Shown piece by piece: positions 9,320 to 17,228 of a DNA stretch of 33,957 nt. The translations under genes were made by a program, and so were the position numbers. Position 1 is the first letter of the stretch. Each line of letters opens with the position of its first letter. This stretch comes from Prevotella sp. UBA3288. Its GTDB lineage: Bacteria; Bacteroidota; Bacteroidia; Bacteroidales; Bacteroidaceae. The notes beneath the pieces were generated by a model, which was given only the letters and a program-made list of their open reading frames with translations, was not told where the DNA came from and ran no database searches. Where the stretch lies: contig DETM01000056.1 of assembly GCA_002361655.1 (NCBI GenBank), positions 19,588 to 53,544 on the forward strand. Reading direction: 5' to 3'.

Positions 9320-10480
9320 ATGGCAAAGACAAGTAAATTTGCAATTATATCGGTGATGCTCTGCTTCTTCTGCATGGGCTTCGTCGACCTGGTAGGCATC
9401 GCCTCCAACTACGTGAAGGAAGATCTGGGTCTGACAGACTCGGTAGCCAACGTGTTCCCGTCATTGGTATTCTTCTGGTTCCTCATCTTCAGTGTGCCGA
9501 CGGGCATGCTCATGAACAAGATTGGCCGCAAGAAGACGGTGCTGCTGTCGCTGGTGGTAACAGTGCTGGCCCTGATGCTGCCGCTCTTCGGCGAGAACTT
9601 CGCCATCATGCTCTGCGCCTTCTCGCTGCTGGGCATTGGCAACGCACTGATGCAGACCTCGCTCAACCCGCTGGTATCGACGGTGATGGGTGGCGGCAAC
9701 CTGGCATCGACACTCACCTTCGGACAGTTCATCAAAGCCATCGCCTCGTTCTCGGCACCTTATCTGGCCACATGGGGCGCCACGCAGGTCATTCCCGAGT
9801 TTGGCCTCAACTGGCGTGTGCTGTTCGCCATCTTCTTTGTGGTGGGCACGCTGTCAACACTATGGCTGGCCGTGACTCCTATCGAAGAACAGCCCATCGA
9901 GGGCCGTCCCTCCACCTTCGTCGAGTGCTTCAAGTTGCTGGGCACGCCCATCGTGCTGCTGTCGTTCTTCGGCATCATGTGTCATGTCGGCATCGACGTG
10001 GGCACAAACACCACGGCACCGAAAATCCTGATGGAACGGTTGCAGATGTCACTCAACGATGCGGCCTTCGCCACCTCGCTCTACTTCATCTTCCGTACCA
10101 TCGGCTGTCTGACGGGCTCGTTCTTCCTGCGAGTGCTGAAGATGCGCACTTTCTTCATCATCTCTGTCGTGATGATGGCACTGTCCATGCTGTTGCTCTT
10201 CGTCGGCACTGACAAGTGGGAACTCTATCTGGCTATCGCACTGGTCGGCTATGGCAACTCGAACGTGTTCTCCATGTGTTTCGCCACAGCACTGCAGTCG
10301 ATGCCGGAAAAGCAGAACGAGGTGTCGGGTCTGATGATCATGGGACTCTTCGGCGGCACCATCTTCCCGCTGCTCATGGGCTTTGCCAGCGATGGTTTCG
10401 GACAGGCCGGTGCCGTACTCGTCATGGCCGTCGGCGTACTCTACCTCTTCACATATATCAAACAACTAAAAACCGAATAA
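9320..10480 (+). CDS. MFS sugar permease, probable fructose importer
   Basis: I choose the ATG at 9320 (MAKTSKFAIISVMLCFF). An upstream TTG in frame would translate the heptamer repeat and is unlikely. The 386-residue product has about 12 hydrophobic segments and the MFS signature GMLMNKIGRKKT at residues 62-73 between TM2 and TM3. The general look (SLVFFWFLIFSVPTG, SLNPLVSTVMGG) fits the FucP-like sugar:proton symporters of Bacteroidota. It sits directly before the fructokinase with a 6-bp gap and corresponds in position to the fructose permease BT1758. It should carry free fructose from periplasm to cytoplasm. The family is secure; the substrate is inferred from the locus. Confidence 0.9.
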   Translation: MAKTSKFAIISVMLCFFCMGFVDLVGIASNYVKEDLGLTDSVANVFPSLVFFWFLIFSVPTGMLMNKIGRKKTVLLSLVVTVLALMLPLFGENFAIMLCAFSLLGIGNALMQTSLNPLVSTVMGGGNLASTLTFGQFIKAIASFSAPYLATWGATQVIPEFGLNWRVLFAIFFVVGTLSTLWLAVTPIEEQPIEGRPSTFVECFKLLGTPIVLLSFFGIMCHVGIDVGTNTTAPKILMERLQMSLNDAAFATSLYFIFRTIGCLTGSFFLRVLKMRTFFIISVVMMALSMLLLFVGTDKWELYLAIALVGYGNSNVFSMCFATALQSMPEKQNEVSGLMIMGLFGGTIFPLLMGFASDGFGQAGAVLVMAVGVLYLFTYIKQLKTE

Positions 10481-10486
10481 CAAGAT

Positions 10487-11383
10487 ATGGAACAAAAGAG
10501 ATTTGTTGTAGGACTCGGAGAAGTCCTGTGGGACGTGCTGCCCGAAGGTAAGAAACTGGGAGGTGCACCCGCCAACTTTGCCTATCATGCAGGCCAGTTT
10601 CTGGGCTCTGACAATACAATAGCCATCAGTGCGCTGGGCGAGGACAAACTGGCCGACGAGACCATTGACGCCCTGCGTGAACACAACCTGAACGACCTGC
10701 TGCCACGGGTGCCCTATCCGACGGGTACGGTACAGGTGACCCTCGACGAGCAGGGCATACCTACCTATGACATCAAAGAGAACGTGGCGTGGGACAATAT
10801 TCCTTTCGATGAGGATATTCGGCAGATCGCCCTCAACTGCCGTGCTGTGTGCTTCGGTTCGCTGGCTCAGCGCAACGTGGTTTCGAGAGAGACCATTCAT
10901 AAGTTCTTGGACGCCACGCCTGCCGACTGCATGAAGATTTTCGATATCAACCTCCGCCAACAGTTCTATACCAAGGAGATTATACAGCAGTCGCTACAGC
11001 GGTGCAACATCCTGAAGATCAACGACGAGGAACTGGTGCTCATCGGCCGTATGTTCGGTTATCCCGGTTTGGATATCGAGAACAAATGCTGGCTCATCCT
11101 CGGCAAGTACAATCTTGACATGCTCGTGCTCACCTGTGGCACCAATGGCTCTTATGTGTTCACCCCCGGTCAGATGTCGTTCCAAGAGACACCCAAGGTG
11201 AAGGTGGCTGACACCGTCGGAGCCGGCGACTCCTTCACTGGCTCGTTCTGCGCCGCCATCCTCAACGGCAAGCCCATGACGGAGGCCCATCGCATCGCTG
11301 TCGAAGTGAGCGCCTATGTCTGCACCCAGAACGGTGCCATGCCCAACTATCCCCGGGAGTTAACTGAAAAGGTGAAAAATTGA
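10487..11383 (+). CDS. PfkB-family fructokinase
   Basis: The 298-residue product shows the ribokinase/PfkB fold: GLGEVLWDVLPEGKKLGGAPAN at the N-terminus (substrate-binding Gly-Gly), FDINLRQ at 152-158, and the ATP-binding catalytic motif DTVGAGDSF at 242-250 with Asp248 as base. Length is typical. As the last gene of the fructan group it should phosphorylate imported fructose to fructose-6-phosphate, feeding glycolysis, and it matches BT1757 in position. The final residues TEKVKN are encoded by the first copy of a 16-bp tandem repeat, so the C-terminus may have been remodelled by that repeat. Other PfkB sugar kinases are possible in principle, but the context strongly favours fructose. Confidence 0.94.
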   Translation: MEQKRFVVGLGEVLWDVLPEGKKLGGAPANFAYHAGQFLGSDNTIAISALGEDKLADETIDALREHNLNDLLPRVPYPTGTVQVTLDEQGIPTYDIKENVAWDNIPFDEDIRQIALNCRAVCFGSLAQRNVVSRETIHKFLDATPADCMKIFDINLRQQFYTKEIIQQSLQRCNILKINDEELVLIGRMFGYPGLDIENKCWLILGKYNLDMLVLTCGTNGSYVFTPGQMSFQETPKVKVADTVGAGDSFTGSFCAAILNGKPMTEAHRIAVEVSAYVCTQNGAMPNYPRELTEKVKN

Positions 11384-11428
11384 AAAGGTGAAAAATTGAA
11401 AAGGTGGAAAATTGAAAAGTTGGAAAAT
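11365..11428. repeat. Four 16-bp tandem repeats spanning the fructokinase stop
   Basis: The unit TGAAAAGGTGAAAAAT occurs at 11365, 11381, 11397 and 11413. The first two copies are identical and the last two differ at one and two positions. Copy 1 encodes the protein tail and copy 2 supplies the stop codon. Confidence 0.85.
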
Positions 11429-11473
11429 AAAAAAAAAAAGGCTGCGCCCACAATGTTGAGCGCAGCCCTTTTT
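11429..11473. terminator. Bidirectional intrinsic terminator
   Basis: Arms GGCTGCGC (11440-11447) and GCGCAGCC (11460-11467) form a perfect 8-bp G/C stem with a 12-nt loop. An A-run lies on the left and a T-run on the right. It can terminate the plus-strand fructan genes and the minus-strand Hsp20 gene. Confidence 0.85.
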
Positions 11474-11493
11474 AAACTTTTAAACCTTTAAAC
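11470..11493. repeat. Three octamer repeats downstream of hsp20
   Basis: TTTTAAAC, TTTTAAAC and CTTTAAAC occur in tandem immediately after (on the minus strand) the hsp20 stop at 11497-11499. It is another member of the junction-repeat class, with an 8-bp unit. Confidence 0.6.
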
Positions 11494-11496
11494 TTT

Positions 11497-11925
11497 TTAC
11501 AGCACGTCTATCTGACGGCTCACCTTGACTTTCTCCTCGACAATCTTCGGCAGTTCGACGGTCAGCACACCATGCTCCACCTTGGCCTTGATGTCCTCCT
11601 TCTTCACGTCGTCAGGCAACAGCAGCGTCTGCTCATACTTCGAGTACGAGAACTCACGGCGCAGATAGCGCGTCGACTTGTCCTCTTCCTTTTGCTCCTG
11701 CTTGCTCTCCATCTTGATAATCAGGTTGCCCTCGTCGTTGATGTGCACGTTGAAGTCCTCCTTCTTCATGCCCGGAGCAGCCAACTCTACGATGTAGGCT
11801 TTGTCGTTCTCTTTTACGTTGATGGCCGGTGCGGTGGCATTGGCCTTCGGCATAAACTCGGTGTCAAAGAAATCGTTGAAAACACTGGGCAGCCATGCTG
11901 CGTTACGTCTCATCATTGGTGTCAT
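11497..11925 (-). CDS. Hsp20/alpha-crystallin small heat-shock protein
   Basis: The 142-residue product has a short variable N-terminal arm and an alpha-crystallin domain from about residue 35. Recognisable parts are the N-terminal strand sequence ELAAPGMKKEDFNVHINDEG, YLRREFSYSKYEQTLLLPDDV, and the diagnostic GVLTVELPK near the C-terminus. It should act as an ATP-independent holdase in the cytoplasm. The start at 11925 is supported by a strong Shine-Dalgarno sequence 8 nt upstream. The gene stands alone, convergent with the fructokinase and divergent from the GDSL gene. I see no clear TAnnTTTG promoter element upstream, so its regulation may differ from that of the neighbours. Confidence 0.95.
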   Translation of the reverse strand: MTPMMRRNAAWLPSVFNDFFDTEFMPKANATAPAINVKENDKAYIVELAAPGMKKEDFNVHINDEGNLIIKMESKQEQKEEDKSTRYLRREFSYSKYEQTLLLPDDVKKEDIKAKVEHGVLTVELPKIVEEKVKVSRQIDVL

Positions 11926-11933
11926 AATTTTGT

Positions 11934-11939
11934 CCTCCT
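11934..11939 (-). promoter_or_regulatory. Shine-Dalgarno sequence of hsp20
   Basis: On the minus strand AGGAGG stands 8 nt before the ATG. This is a textbook ribosome binding site. It is notable because the other genes in the window have only A/T-rich leaders, the norm in Bacteroidota. Confidence 0.8.
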
Positions 11940-12100
11940 AATTATTTAGTTGTTATTATACTTATTTTGTTTATTCGCTCTTGAGTTCCTTGCGGTGCTC
12001 AACTATAAAGATGCAATAACAGTGCCAATCCGTAAATTACGGTCAAAATGGCAGCAATGGCAGACAATTTGTCGCAAACCGCTATCTTCAAGCCAATCTG

Positions 12101-12132
12101 TTTGGCCGTATCAGATAAATAATGTATCTTTG
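12101..12132 (+). promoter_or_regulatory. Bacteroidota-type promoter for the GDSL esterase gene
   Basis: TTTG at 12101-12104 and TATCTTTG at 12125-12132 match the -33 and -7 consensus, with a 20-nt gap. The predicted transcript starts near 12139, about 35 nt before the ATG. The rest of the 11940-12173 gap holds nothing else I recognise. Confidence 0.8.
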
Positions 12133-12173
12133 CAACATCTACTGACAACAAACCAATAACAACTATAGCAAAG

Positions 12174-15100
12174 ATGATGAAAAAAACAAGCATTCTGCTG
12201 CGCCTGGCACTGCTGATGGTCCTGCTGACGGCAGGCAACGGGAGAGCATGGGCTCAGACCACCACTGTACTGACCGAGAATTTCTCGGGAGCAACAAACA
12301 TTTTCGGTGTCACTGCCACAGGACTGGCCGAAGGTTCCGCCACCATCTACGACAGCGGCCTGACAGGCTTCGACAAGGTGCTCGCCGTCTGTAAAGCAAC
12401 GGCTGAGGCCACTGTCAAGGGGACCGATGGCCGCGCCGTCGACTTCAGCGCAAGCACGCTCACCGCAGAGTGGGATGCCTTCCACGGATGGCTTGGCAGC
12501 GAACTGACCACCAAGGTGGCACTCGTCAACAGCGACGGTCAGGAACTGGCCTCCTACACCTACAACTGCAACAAATGCCAAATCACCGATGTCACCATCG
12601 GAGGCAACACCGTCGCCGCATTCCAACCCTTCGCCCTGCAGAGCAAATACCAGGCCTCGCAGGGAGCCAACGGCTGGCAGGGCGGCAGCAAGGGACAGAA
12701 ATATGTGGCTACGGCAGGATGGAACCCCCACGTCGCCATCAACATGACGGCCCTCGGCGGGGTGGAGATGAACTTCACCCTCAACGGCACTACGACGACG
12801 ATGCTCGGTTCACTCGGCACGCTGAAAAAAGACGTAGCCAAGATGACCATTGTCAGCAACGTCAACAACACCGACCGCTGCTATGCCATCGACAATATCA
12901 AGGTGAGCACAGAGCCCTTCGAACTGGACCCTGACTACGTGGAGGGCATTGCCAACATCACCATCACCGGTGCCGACAAGATGACCTTCGGTCCGTCGAC
13001 GGCTGAGGCGTTCAGCAACCCCTACACCGTCACCATCGTGGGCACCGACGGCACAACCATCACCGAGAACAACCTGAACAAGAAGGTGACCGACTTCAAG
13101 GTGGTGTGGGACATCGAGGGATTCAAGACCCAGAACGACACCCAGGGCCAGTATTGTGACTCCTATGGCGCCTTCGCCGTCAACAATGCCGGTCAGGTGG
13201 GCACCACCTTCGACCTGCGCGATGTTCCGATGAACTTCTTCGGCAAGATGACGGCCACCGTCACCTACAACGGCAAGACCGTCAAGGCCGAGAAATATGT
13301 CGTCGCCCTTGGCAACCTCAGCAAAGGTGCCAACCAGATTCTGCCCTTGGCCGGCTACCCCGCCGAACTCAACGACTATCCGGCAGCCCTCAATGGTTAT
13401 AAGATCACCGGCGAGACCTACGGTAATGGCAACGACCTGATCATCGGTGGCTGGTGTGTGGCCGGCAGCGACTCGCACAACGGCGTCCTTCAGACTGATG
13501 CCGATGGCACGAAATTCGTTCGACTGACGGCTGCAACAGCCAAGAAGTCGCATGTCATGACGCAGAAGATAGAGTCGCCCTCCGGTCAGATCATCTTCGA
13601 GAACCGTCTGCGCTTCAACAGTGCCGGTGCCGTGGTGACGCTCACCAGCGGCTACCCCTTCTGGTCGAGTGCCAGCAGTTACTCTTGTCCTATAACGCTC
13701 ACTTTCGACGGCAGCAAGATCAAACTCAACGGCAAAACCCTGGCCAATGGCGACAACGACGCAGTGTTCACAACCGCCACATGGTATGACGTGGTGCTCT
13801 CCGCCGACAAGAGCAGCGAGTGCTGCTACGCCATGGTCTACGACACCAAGGGCAACCTGCTCGCCCAGAGCGGCGTGGTGGCATGGGCCGAGACCTCCAG
13901 CCCCACCTTCTTCAGCATCGGCATGAGCAATAACAATACGGGGTCGGTGGACTTCGCCACCTACGAGGCCTTCCTGCCTACAGCCATGACCGACAGTTAC
14001 ACGCTGACGGCCGACAAGACCACCCTCTCCATTCCCAACAAGGAGTCGGCCACGCTGACAGCCACGCTGACCGACCAGAACGGCTATGCCATCACCGGAC
14101 AGGCCACCTGGACCGTCGTTGAGGAGGACATGCAGCAGAGCATCATCATCACCCCCGACGCCACCGACTCCCACAAGGCTACGGTGACCCTGACCGAGAC
14201 CGCCGAGGCCGGCACCGCCACCATTCAGGTCAGCATCGGCGGCAGCACCAAGACCATCGAACTGAGCCTCACCTCGTCGGCCGAGAGCGTCAAGTTCACC
14301 CAAAGCACCACCAGCATCACCATCCCCATGGATGCTGACGCCACGGCAACGGCCACCTTCGCTGCCATCATCATCGACGGCGATGGCAACGACATCCACA
14401 GCACCGTCACATTGGCGGCCTACGACAAAGACAACACTGTGCCCGTCGGTTCTCCCGACGGGGCCATCCACTTCGATGCTGCCACTGGTGTGCTCACCGT
14501 CAAAGCCACGGCATCGCCCACCGTGCTCACCATCCGGGCCACAGGCCTTAACTCGAAGAATGAGACACTGACGAAAGCCGTCAAGGTGAACATCCACGGC
14601 ATGAAATTCGACTTCGGTCCTACCGACGATGCAGCCATCGCCGAAGGCTTCACACCCGTCGGACCGTCGACAGCCTACTCGGCCACCAACGGCTACGGCA
14701 TCAAGAGCGGCACAGCCGTCGCCGGCACTGTGGGTGGCGGTTCACCCGCCACCGCCACCAATGACTATCTCCAGGGAGCCATCGAGTTTGACTTCAAGGT
14801 GACGAAAGGCGACTTCTACACCGTCGAGATCACCTACCAGGGCATACTCACCACAGGCTATATCAACAGCGACCTGGCAGGCTATCAACTGGGCAACCAC
14901 ACCTCGCTCTCCACCGACACCTACACCATCCCCGCTACCGTCGACATCGTCGACCTCCACATCGCCAATGCCGATGCTACCCACGTGGCACAGATTGCAC
15001 AGGTCACCGTCACCAAGGAACCCAAGCGCCAGAAGCGCGGCAAGCGCGTCGTCCACCACATCGGCGACTCCACATCGGCCAACAGCGGCTCCTGGGCCTA

Positions 15101-15881
15101 CCGCCTGGCGGGTATGTCAACCACCTATCCCGAACTGTTCAGCCTGTGCGCCTTCCAAAACAATGGTCGCGGCGGCCGTAACCTTAGCACCTACTATATG
15201 CAGGGCCATCTCTACAATGTGCTGCGCGACATCTATCCTGACGATATCGTCATGCTTGGCAACAACGGCACCAACGGCATGGGCAACTCCTTCGAGGCCG
15301 ACATGAACTACTACCTCGATGCAGCCGAGGCTCTCGGAGCCAAAGTCATCATCAACTCGTACACACCCCACGGAGCCGTCTCCAACTACGCCGGAGGCTA
15401 TAACTCCGCCACCGCCACCTTCAACTCCTACCGCAAGGACAGTTACGAGACCATCGTCCGCAAGGTGGCACAGCAGCGTGAGAACAACGACGACAACTAC
15501 CTCGGCTTCGTGGAGATCGGCCGCAATGCCGATGCCATCTTCAACGCCTATGCCCGCGACTATGCCGCCAACGGCTACGCCAACGCCAATGCCGCCGCAC
15601 AGGCCATCATCACCTGCTTCACCGACCACAACCACTACAGCAACGGCACCCTGGCCTGCGACCTGATGCTCAACGGCTACAAGACCACCGACGCGAAAGG
15701 CATCGTCCAGCAGTTGGTCGACATCCTGAAGAGTGAGACCACAGCCATCGCCGCCACTGTGGGGGGCGGTTCACCCGCCACCGCCAGCGAGGCCCTCTAC
15801 TCCCTCTCCGGCCAGCGCGTCAACGGCACACCACGCCCCGGCATCTACGTCAAGGACGGACGCAAAATTGTGATCAAATAA
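12174..15881 (+). CDS. Large secreted multidomain SGNH/GDSL esterase with C-terminal sorting-like tail
   Basis: The 1235-residue product has a signal peptide (GRAWAQ, no lipobox). Residues 30-600 are beta-rich modules I do not recognise. Residues about 605-805 look like two Ig-like repeats (YTLTADKTTLSIPNKESATL; VKFTQSTTSITIPMDADATA). Residues about 809-940 resemble the accessory domain before rhamnogalacturonan acetylesterases (KFDFGPTDD, GYGIKSG). The SGNH hydrolase follows: IGDSTSANSG with nucleophile Ser966, NNGRGGRN, GNNGTNG (1029-1035) and DHNH with Asp1151 and His1154. The likely reaction is deacetylation of a polysaccharide such as pectin; the substrate is inferred. The last about 28 residues (LYSLSGQRV..GIYVKDGRK..) form a tail shared with the giant protein at 19094-29518. 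A 47-bp in-frame repeat occurs twice. Either of two adjacent ATGs (12174, 12177) could be the start. Confidence 0.88.
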   Translation: MMKKTSILLRLALLMVLLTAGNGRAWAQTTTVLTENFSGATNIFGVTATGLAEGSATIYDSGLTGFDKVLAVCKATAEATVKGTDGRAVDFSASTLTAEWDAFHGWLGSELTTKVALVNSDGQELASYTYNCNKCQITDVTIGGNTVAAFQPFALQSKYQASQGANGWQGGSKGQKYVATAGWNPHVAINMTALGGVEMNFTLNGTTTTMLGSLGTLKKDVAKMTIVSNVNNTDRCYAIDNIKVSTEPFELDPDYVEGIANITITGADKMTFGPSTAEAFSNPYTVTIVGTDGTTITENNLNKKVTDFKVVWDIEGFKTQNDTQGQYCDSYGAFAVNNAGQVGTTFDLRDVPMNFFGKMTATVTYNGKTVKAEKYVVALGNLSKGANQILPLAGYPAELNDYPAALNGYKITGETYGNGNDLIIGGWCVAGSDSHNGVLQTDADGTKFVRLTAATAKKSHVMTQKIESPSGQIIFENRLRFNSAGAVVTLTSGYPFWSSASSYSCPITLTFDGSKIKLNGKTLANGDNDAVFTTATWYDVVLSADKSSECCYAMVYDTKGNLLAQSGVVAWAETSSPTFFSIGMSNNNTGSVDFATYEAFLPTAMTDSYTLTADKTTLSIPNKESATLTATLTDQNGYAITGQATWTVVEEDMQQSIIITPDATDSHKATVTLTETAEAGTATIQVSIGGSTKTIELSLTSSAESVKFTQSTTSITIPMDADATATATFAAIIIDGDGNDIHSTVTLAAYDKDNTVPVGSPDGAIHFDAATGVLTVKATASPTVLTIRATGLNSKNETLTKAVKVNIHGMKFDFGPTDDAAIAEGFTPVGPSTAYSATNGYGIKSGTAVAGTVGGGSPATATNDYLQGAIEFDFKVTKGDFYTVEITYQGILTTGYINSDLAGYQLGNHTSLSTDTYTIPATVDIVDLHIANADATHVAQIAQVTVTKEPKRQKRGKRVVHHIGDSTSANSGSWAYRLAGMSTTYPELFSLCAFQNNGRGGRNLSTYYMQGHLYNVLRDIYPDDIVMLGNNGTNGMGNSFEADMNYYLDAAEALGAKVIINSYTPHGAVSNYAGGYNSATATFNSYRKDSYETIVRKVAQQRENNDDNYLGFVEIGRNADAIFNAYARDYAANGYANANAAAQAIITCFTDHNHYSNGTLACDLMLNGYKTTDAKGIVQQLVDILKSETTAIAATVGGGSPATASEALYSLSGQRVNGTPRPGIYVKDGRKIVIK
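14711..14757 (+). repeat. Intragenic 47-bp repeat, copy 1
   Basis: This segment matches 15740-15786 at 44 of 47 positions and in the same reading frame (protein GTVGGGSPATA). It contains an 8-bp hairpin, GGTGGCGG at 14733-14740 with CCGCCACC at 14746-14753. It lies in a loop-like part of the accessory domain. Confidence 0.7.
15740..15786 (+). repeat. Intragenic 47-bp repeat, copy 2
   Basis: This is the second copy of the repeat at 14711-14757, in frame (protein ATVGGGSPATA), placed just before the C-terminal tail. One arm of its hairpin has a single mismatch. Confidence 0.7.
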
Positions 15882-15896
15882 AACAGAAAACATTTG

Positions 15897-15934
15897 AAAT
15901 GCTGCCGCCAGTCAATCCGCTGGCGGCAGCATTT
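15897..15934. terminator. Hairpin terminator between convergent genes
   Basis: Arms 15897-15911 and 15920-15934 pair over 15 bp around an 8-nt loop (core GCTGCCGCCAG / CTGGCGGCAGC). It lies 15 bp after the GDSL gene stop and beyond the sstT stop on the other strand. There is no long T-run, so bidirectional use is inferred. Confidence 0.75.
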
Positions 15935-16016
15935 CTCATTCTTCATTTCTCATTCTTCATTTCTCATTCTTCATTCCTCATTCTTCATTCCTTATTCTTC
16001 ATTCCTTATTCTTCGT
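15933..16016. repeat. Six 14-bp tandem repeats overlapping the sstT 3' end
   Basis: The unit TTCTCATTCTTCAT begins at 15933, 15947 and 15961, with variants at 15975, 15989 and 16003. Read on the minus strand the last unit encodes part of the KNEE-stop end of SstT. Confidence 0.85.
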
Positions 16017-17223
16017 TCTTCATCCGGTCGTAGTAATCGGCCGCAGCGGTAAAGAACACGTCACCGCTCGAGTTGAGCGCCGTCTCAACACTATCCTGCA
16101 CCACGCCGATGATGAAGCCTACAGCCACAGCCTGCATGGCCACGTCGTTGCCGATGTTGAAAAACGAACAGGCCATGGGCACCAGCAACAGCGAACCGCC
16201 GGCCACACCCGAGGTGCCACAAGCACCCAGCGTAGCAATGCCACACAACAGGAGGGCCGAGGCGAACGTCACCTCCACGCCTACAGTGTGGGCAACGGCC
16301 AGCGTCATCACCGTGATGGTCACGGCAGCACCGTTCATATTGATCGTTGCGCCCAGCGGAATACTCACCGAGTAGAAGTCCTCGTCCAGACCAAGTTTCT
16401 TACACAGGTTCATGTTCACGGGGATATTCGCAGCCGACGAGCGAGTGAAGAAAGCCTGCAGACCACTTTCCTTCAGACACGTGAACAGCAGCGGATAGGG
16501 ATTGCGCCGAAGCATGACATAAAAGATGAGCGGATTGAATATCAGCGTATTGGCCATCATGCACCCCACGAGCAGCAACAACAGGTGACTGTAGGTGGTG
16601 AACACCTCCAGTCCACTCTCAGATACCGACCTAAACACCAGACCCATGATGCCAAACGGTGCAAACTGAATAACCCATTTCACCGTCAGCGTGACGACCT
16701 CCGAGAAATCCTGCACCACGCCGACCGTACGCTCACCGGCTTTCATCTTCAGCGCAAAGCCTATCAGGACAGACCAGAACAAGATGCCTACATAGTTGGC
16801 CTGCGACACCGACATCAGTGGGTTGCTGACCATATTGGTGAGCAGGTTGGTGAACACATCGGTCAGTCCACCCGGGGCTGCACCGTCCGCAACGTCGCCC
16901 AACTGCAGCGTAACCGGAAACAACATACTGCCCCCTACGGCACACAGCGCGGCAATGAACGTGCTGACCATGTATTGCGAGACAACCACGCGGAAACGAC
17001 TTCCCAGTCCGCCGCCGGCCTTGGCGATGCTGGCAGTCACCAGCACGGCCACCAGCACGGGAGCGATGGCCTTCAATGCACTGACGAAAACGGTGCCAAG
17101 TACACCTATGCCCGTCCACTGTGGCACGACGAGTCCGAGAACGGCTCCGATGACAAGACCGACAACTATGCGGAGTACAATACTTGTCTGACTCCATCTG
17201 CTGATAAGATTGCTCAATCTCAT
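16006..17223 (-). CDS. sstT: Serine/threonine:sodium symporter SstT (DAACS family)
   Basis: The 405-residue product is close to the length of E. coli SstT (414). It has 8 or more hydrophobic segments and the family hallmarks: the serine-rich re-entrant loop RSSAANIP at 261-268, and GATINMNGAAVTIT around 291-304, corresponding to the unwound TM7 motif. It should take up serine and threonine with Na+ in the inner membrane. It starts 5 nt after the stop of the 48-aa peptide gene on the same strand, so it may be read from the upstream fimbrillin/giant-protein transcript. A promoter of its own inside that upstream gene cannot be ruled out. The last four residues are encoded by a tandem repeat. Confidence 0.94.
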   Translation of the reverse strand: MRLSNLISRWSQTSIVLRIVVGLVIGAVLGLVVPQWTGIGVLGTVFVSALKAIAPVLVAVLVTASIAKAGGGLGSRFRVVVSQYMVSTFIAALCAVGGSMLFPVTLQLGDVADGAAPGGLTDVFTNLLTNMVSNPLMSVSQANYVGILFWSVLIGFALKMKAGERTVGVVQDFSEVVTLTVKWVIQFAPFGIMGLVFRSVSESGLEVFTTYSHLLLLLVGCMMANTLIFNPLIFYVMLRRNPYPLLFTCLKESGLQAFFTRSSAANIPVNMNLCKKLGLDEDFYSVSIPLGATINMNGAAVTITVMTLAVAHTVGVEVTFASALLLCGIATLGACGTSGVAGGSLLLVPMACSFFNIGNDVAMQAVAVGFIIGVVQDSVETALNSSGDVFFTAAADYYDRMKNEE

Positions 17224-17228
17224 ATTTC

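Noticed and set aside
7636..9408. Long minus-strand open frame (590 codons) opposite the GH32 gene
   Set aside because: The plus strand encodes intact GH32 motifs; the antisense product is His/Val/Leu-rich without recognisable features.
11999..12238. Minus-strand frame encoding a possible two-helix membrane protein
   Set aside because: It overlaps the signal-peptide codons and the clear plus-strand promoter of the esterase gene. Hydrophobicity comes from reading signal-peptide codons and A/T-rich leader backwards.
14576..14583. AGCCGTCA octamer inside the esterase gene as part of the palindrome motif set
   Set aside because: It is a single copy inside G/C-rich coding sequence, in frame with normal codons; chance occurrence is expected.
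12810..14597. Long minus-strand open frame (595 codons) opposite the esterase gene
   Set aside because: The frame is a by-product of strong C/G third-position bias on the plus strand. It has no start context or signal peptide, its composition is low-complexity Gly/Val/Asp-rich, and the plus strand has clear domains.
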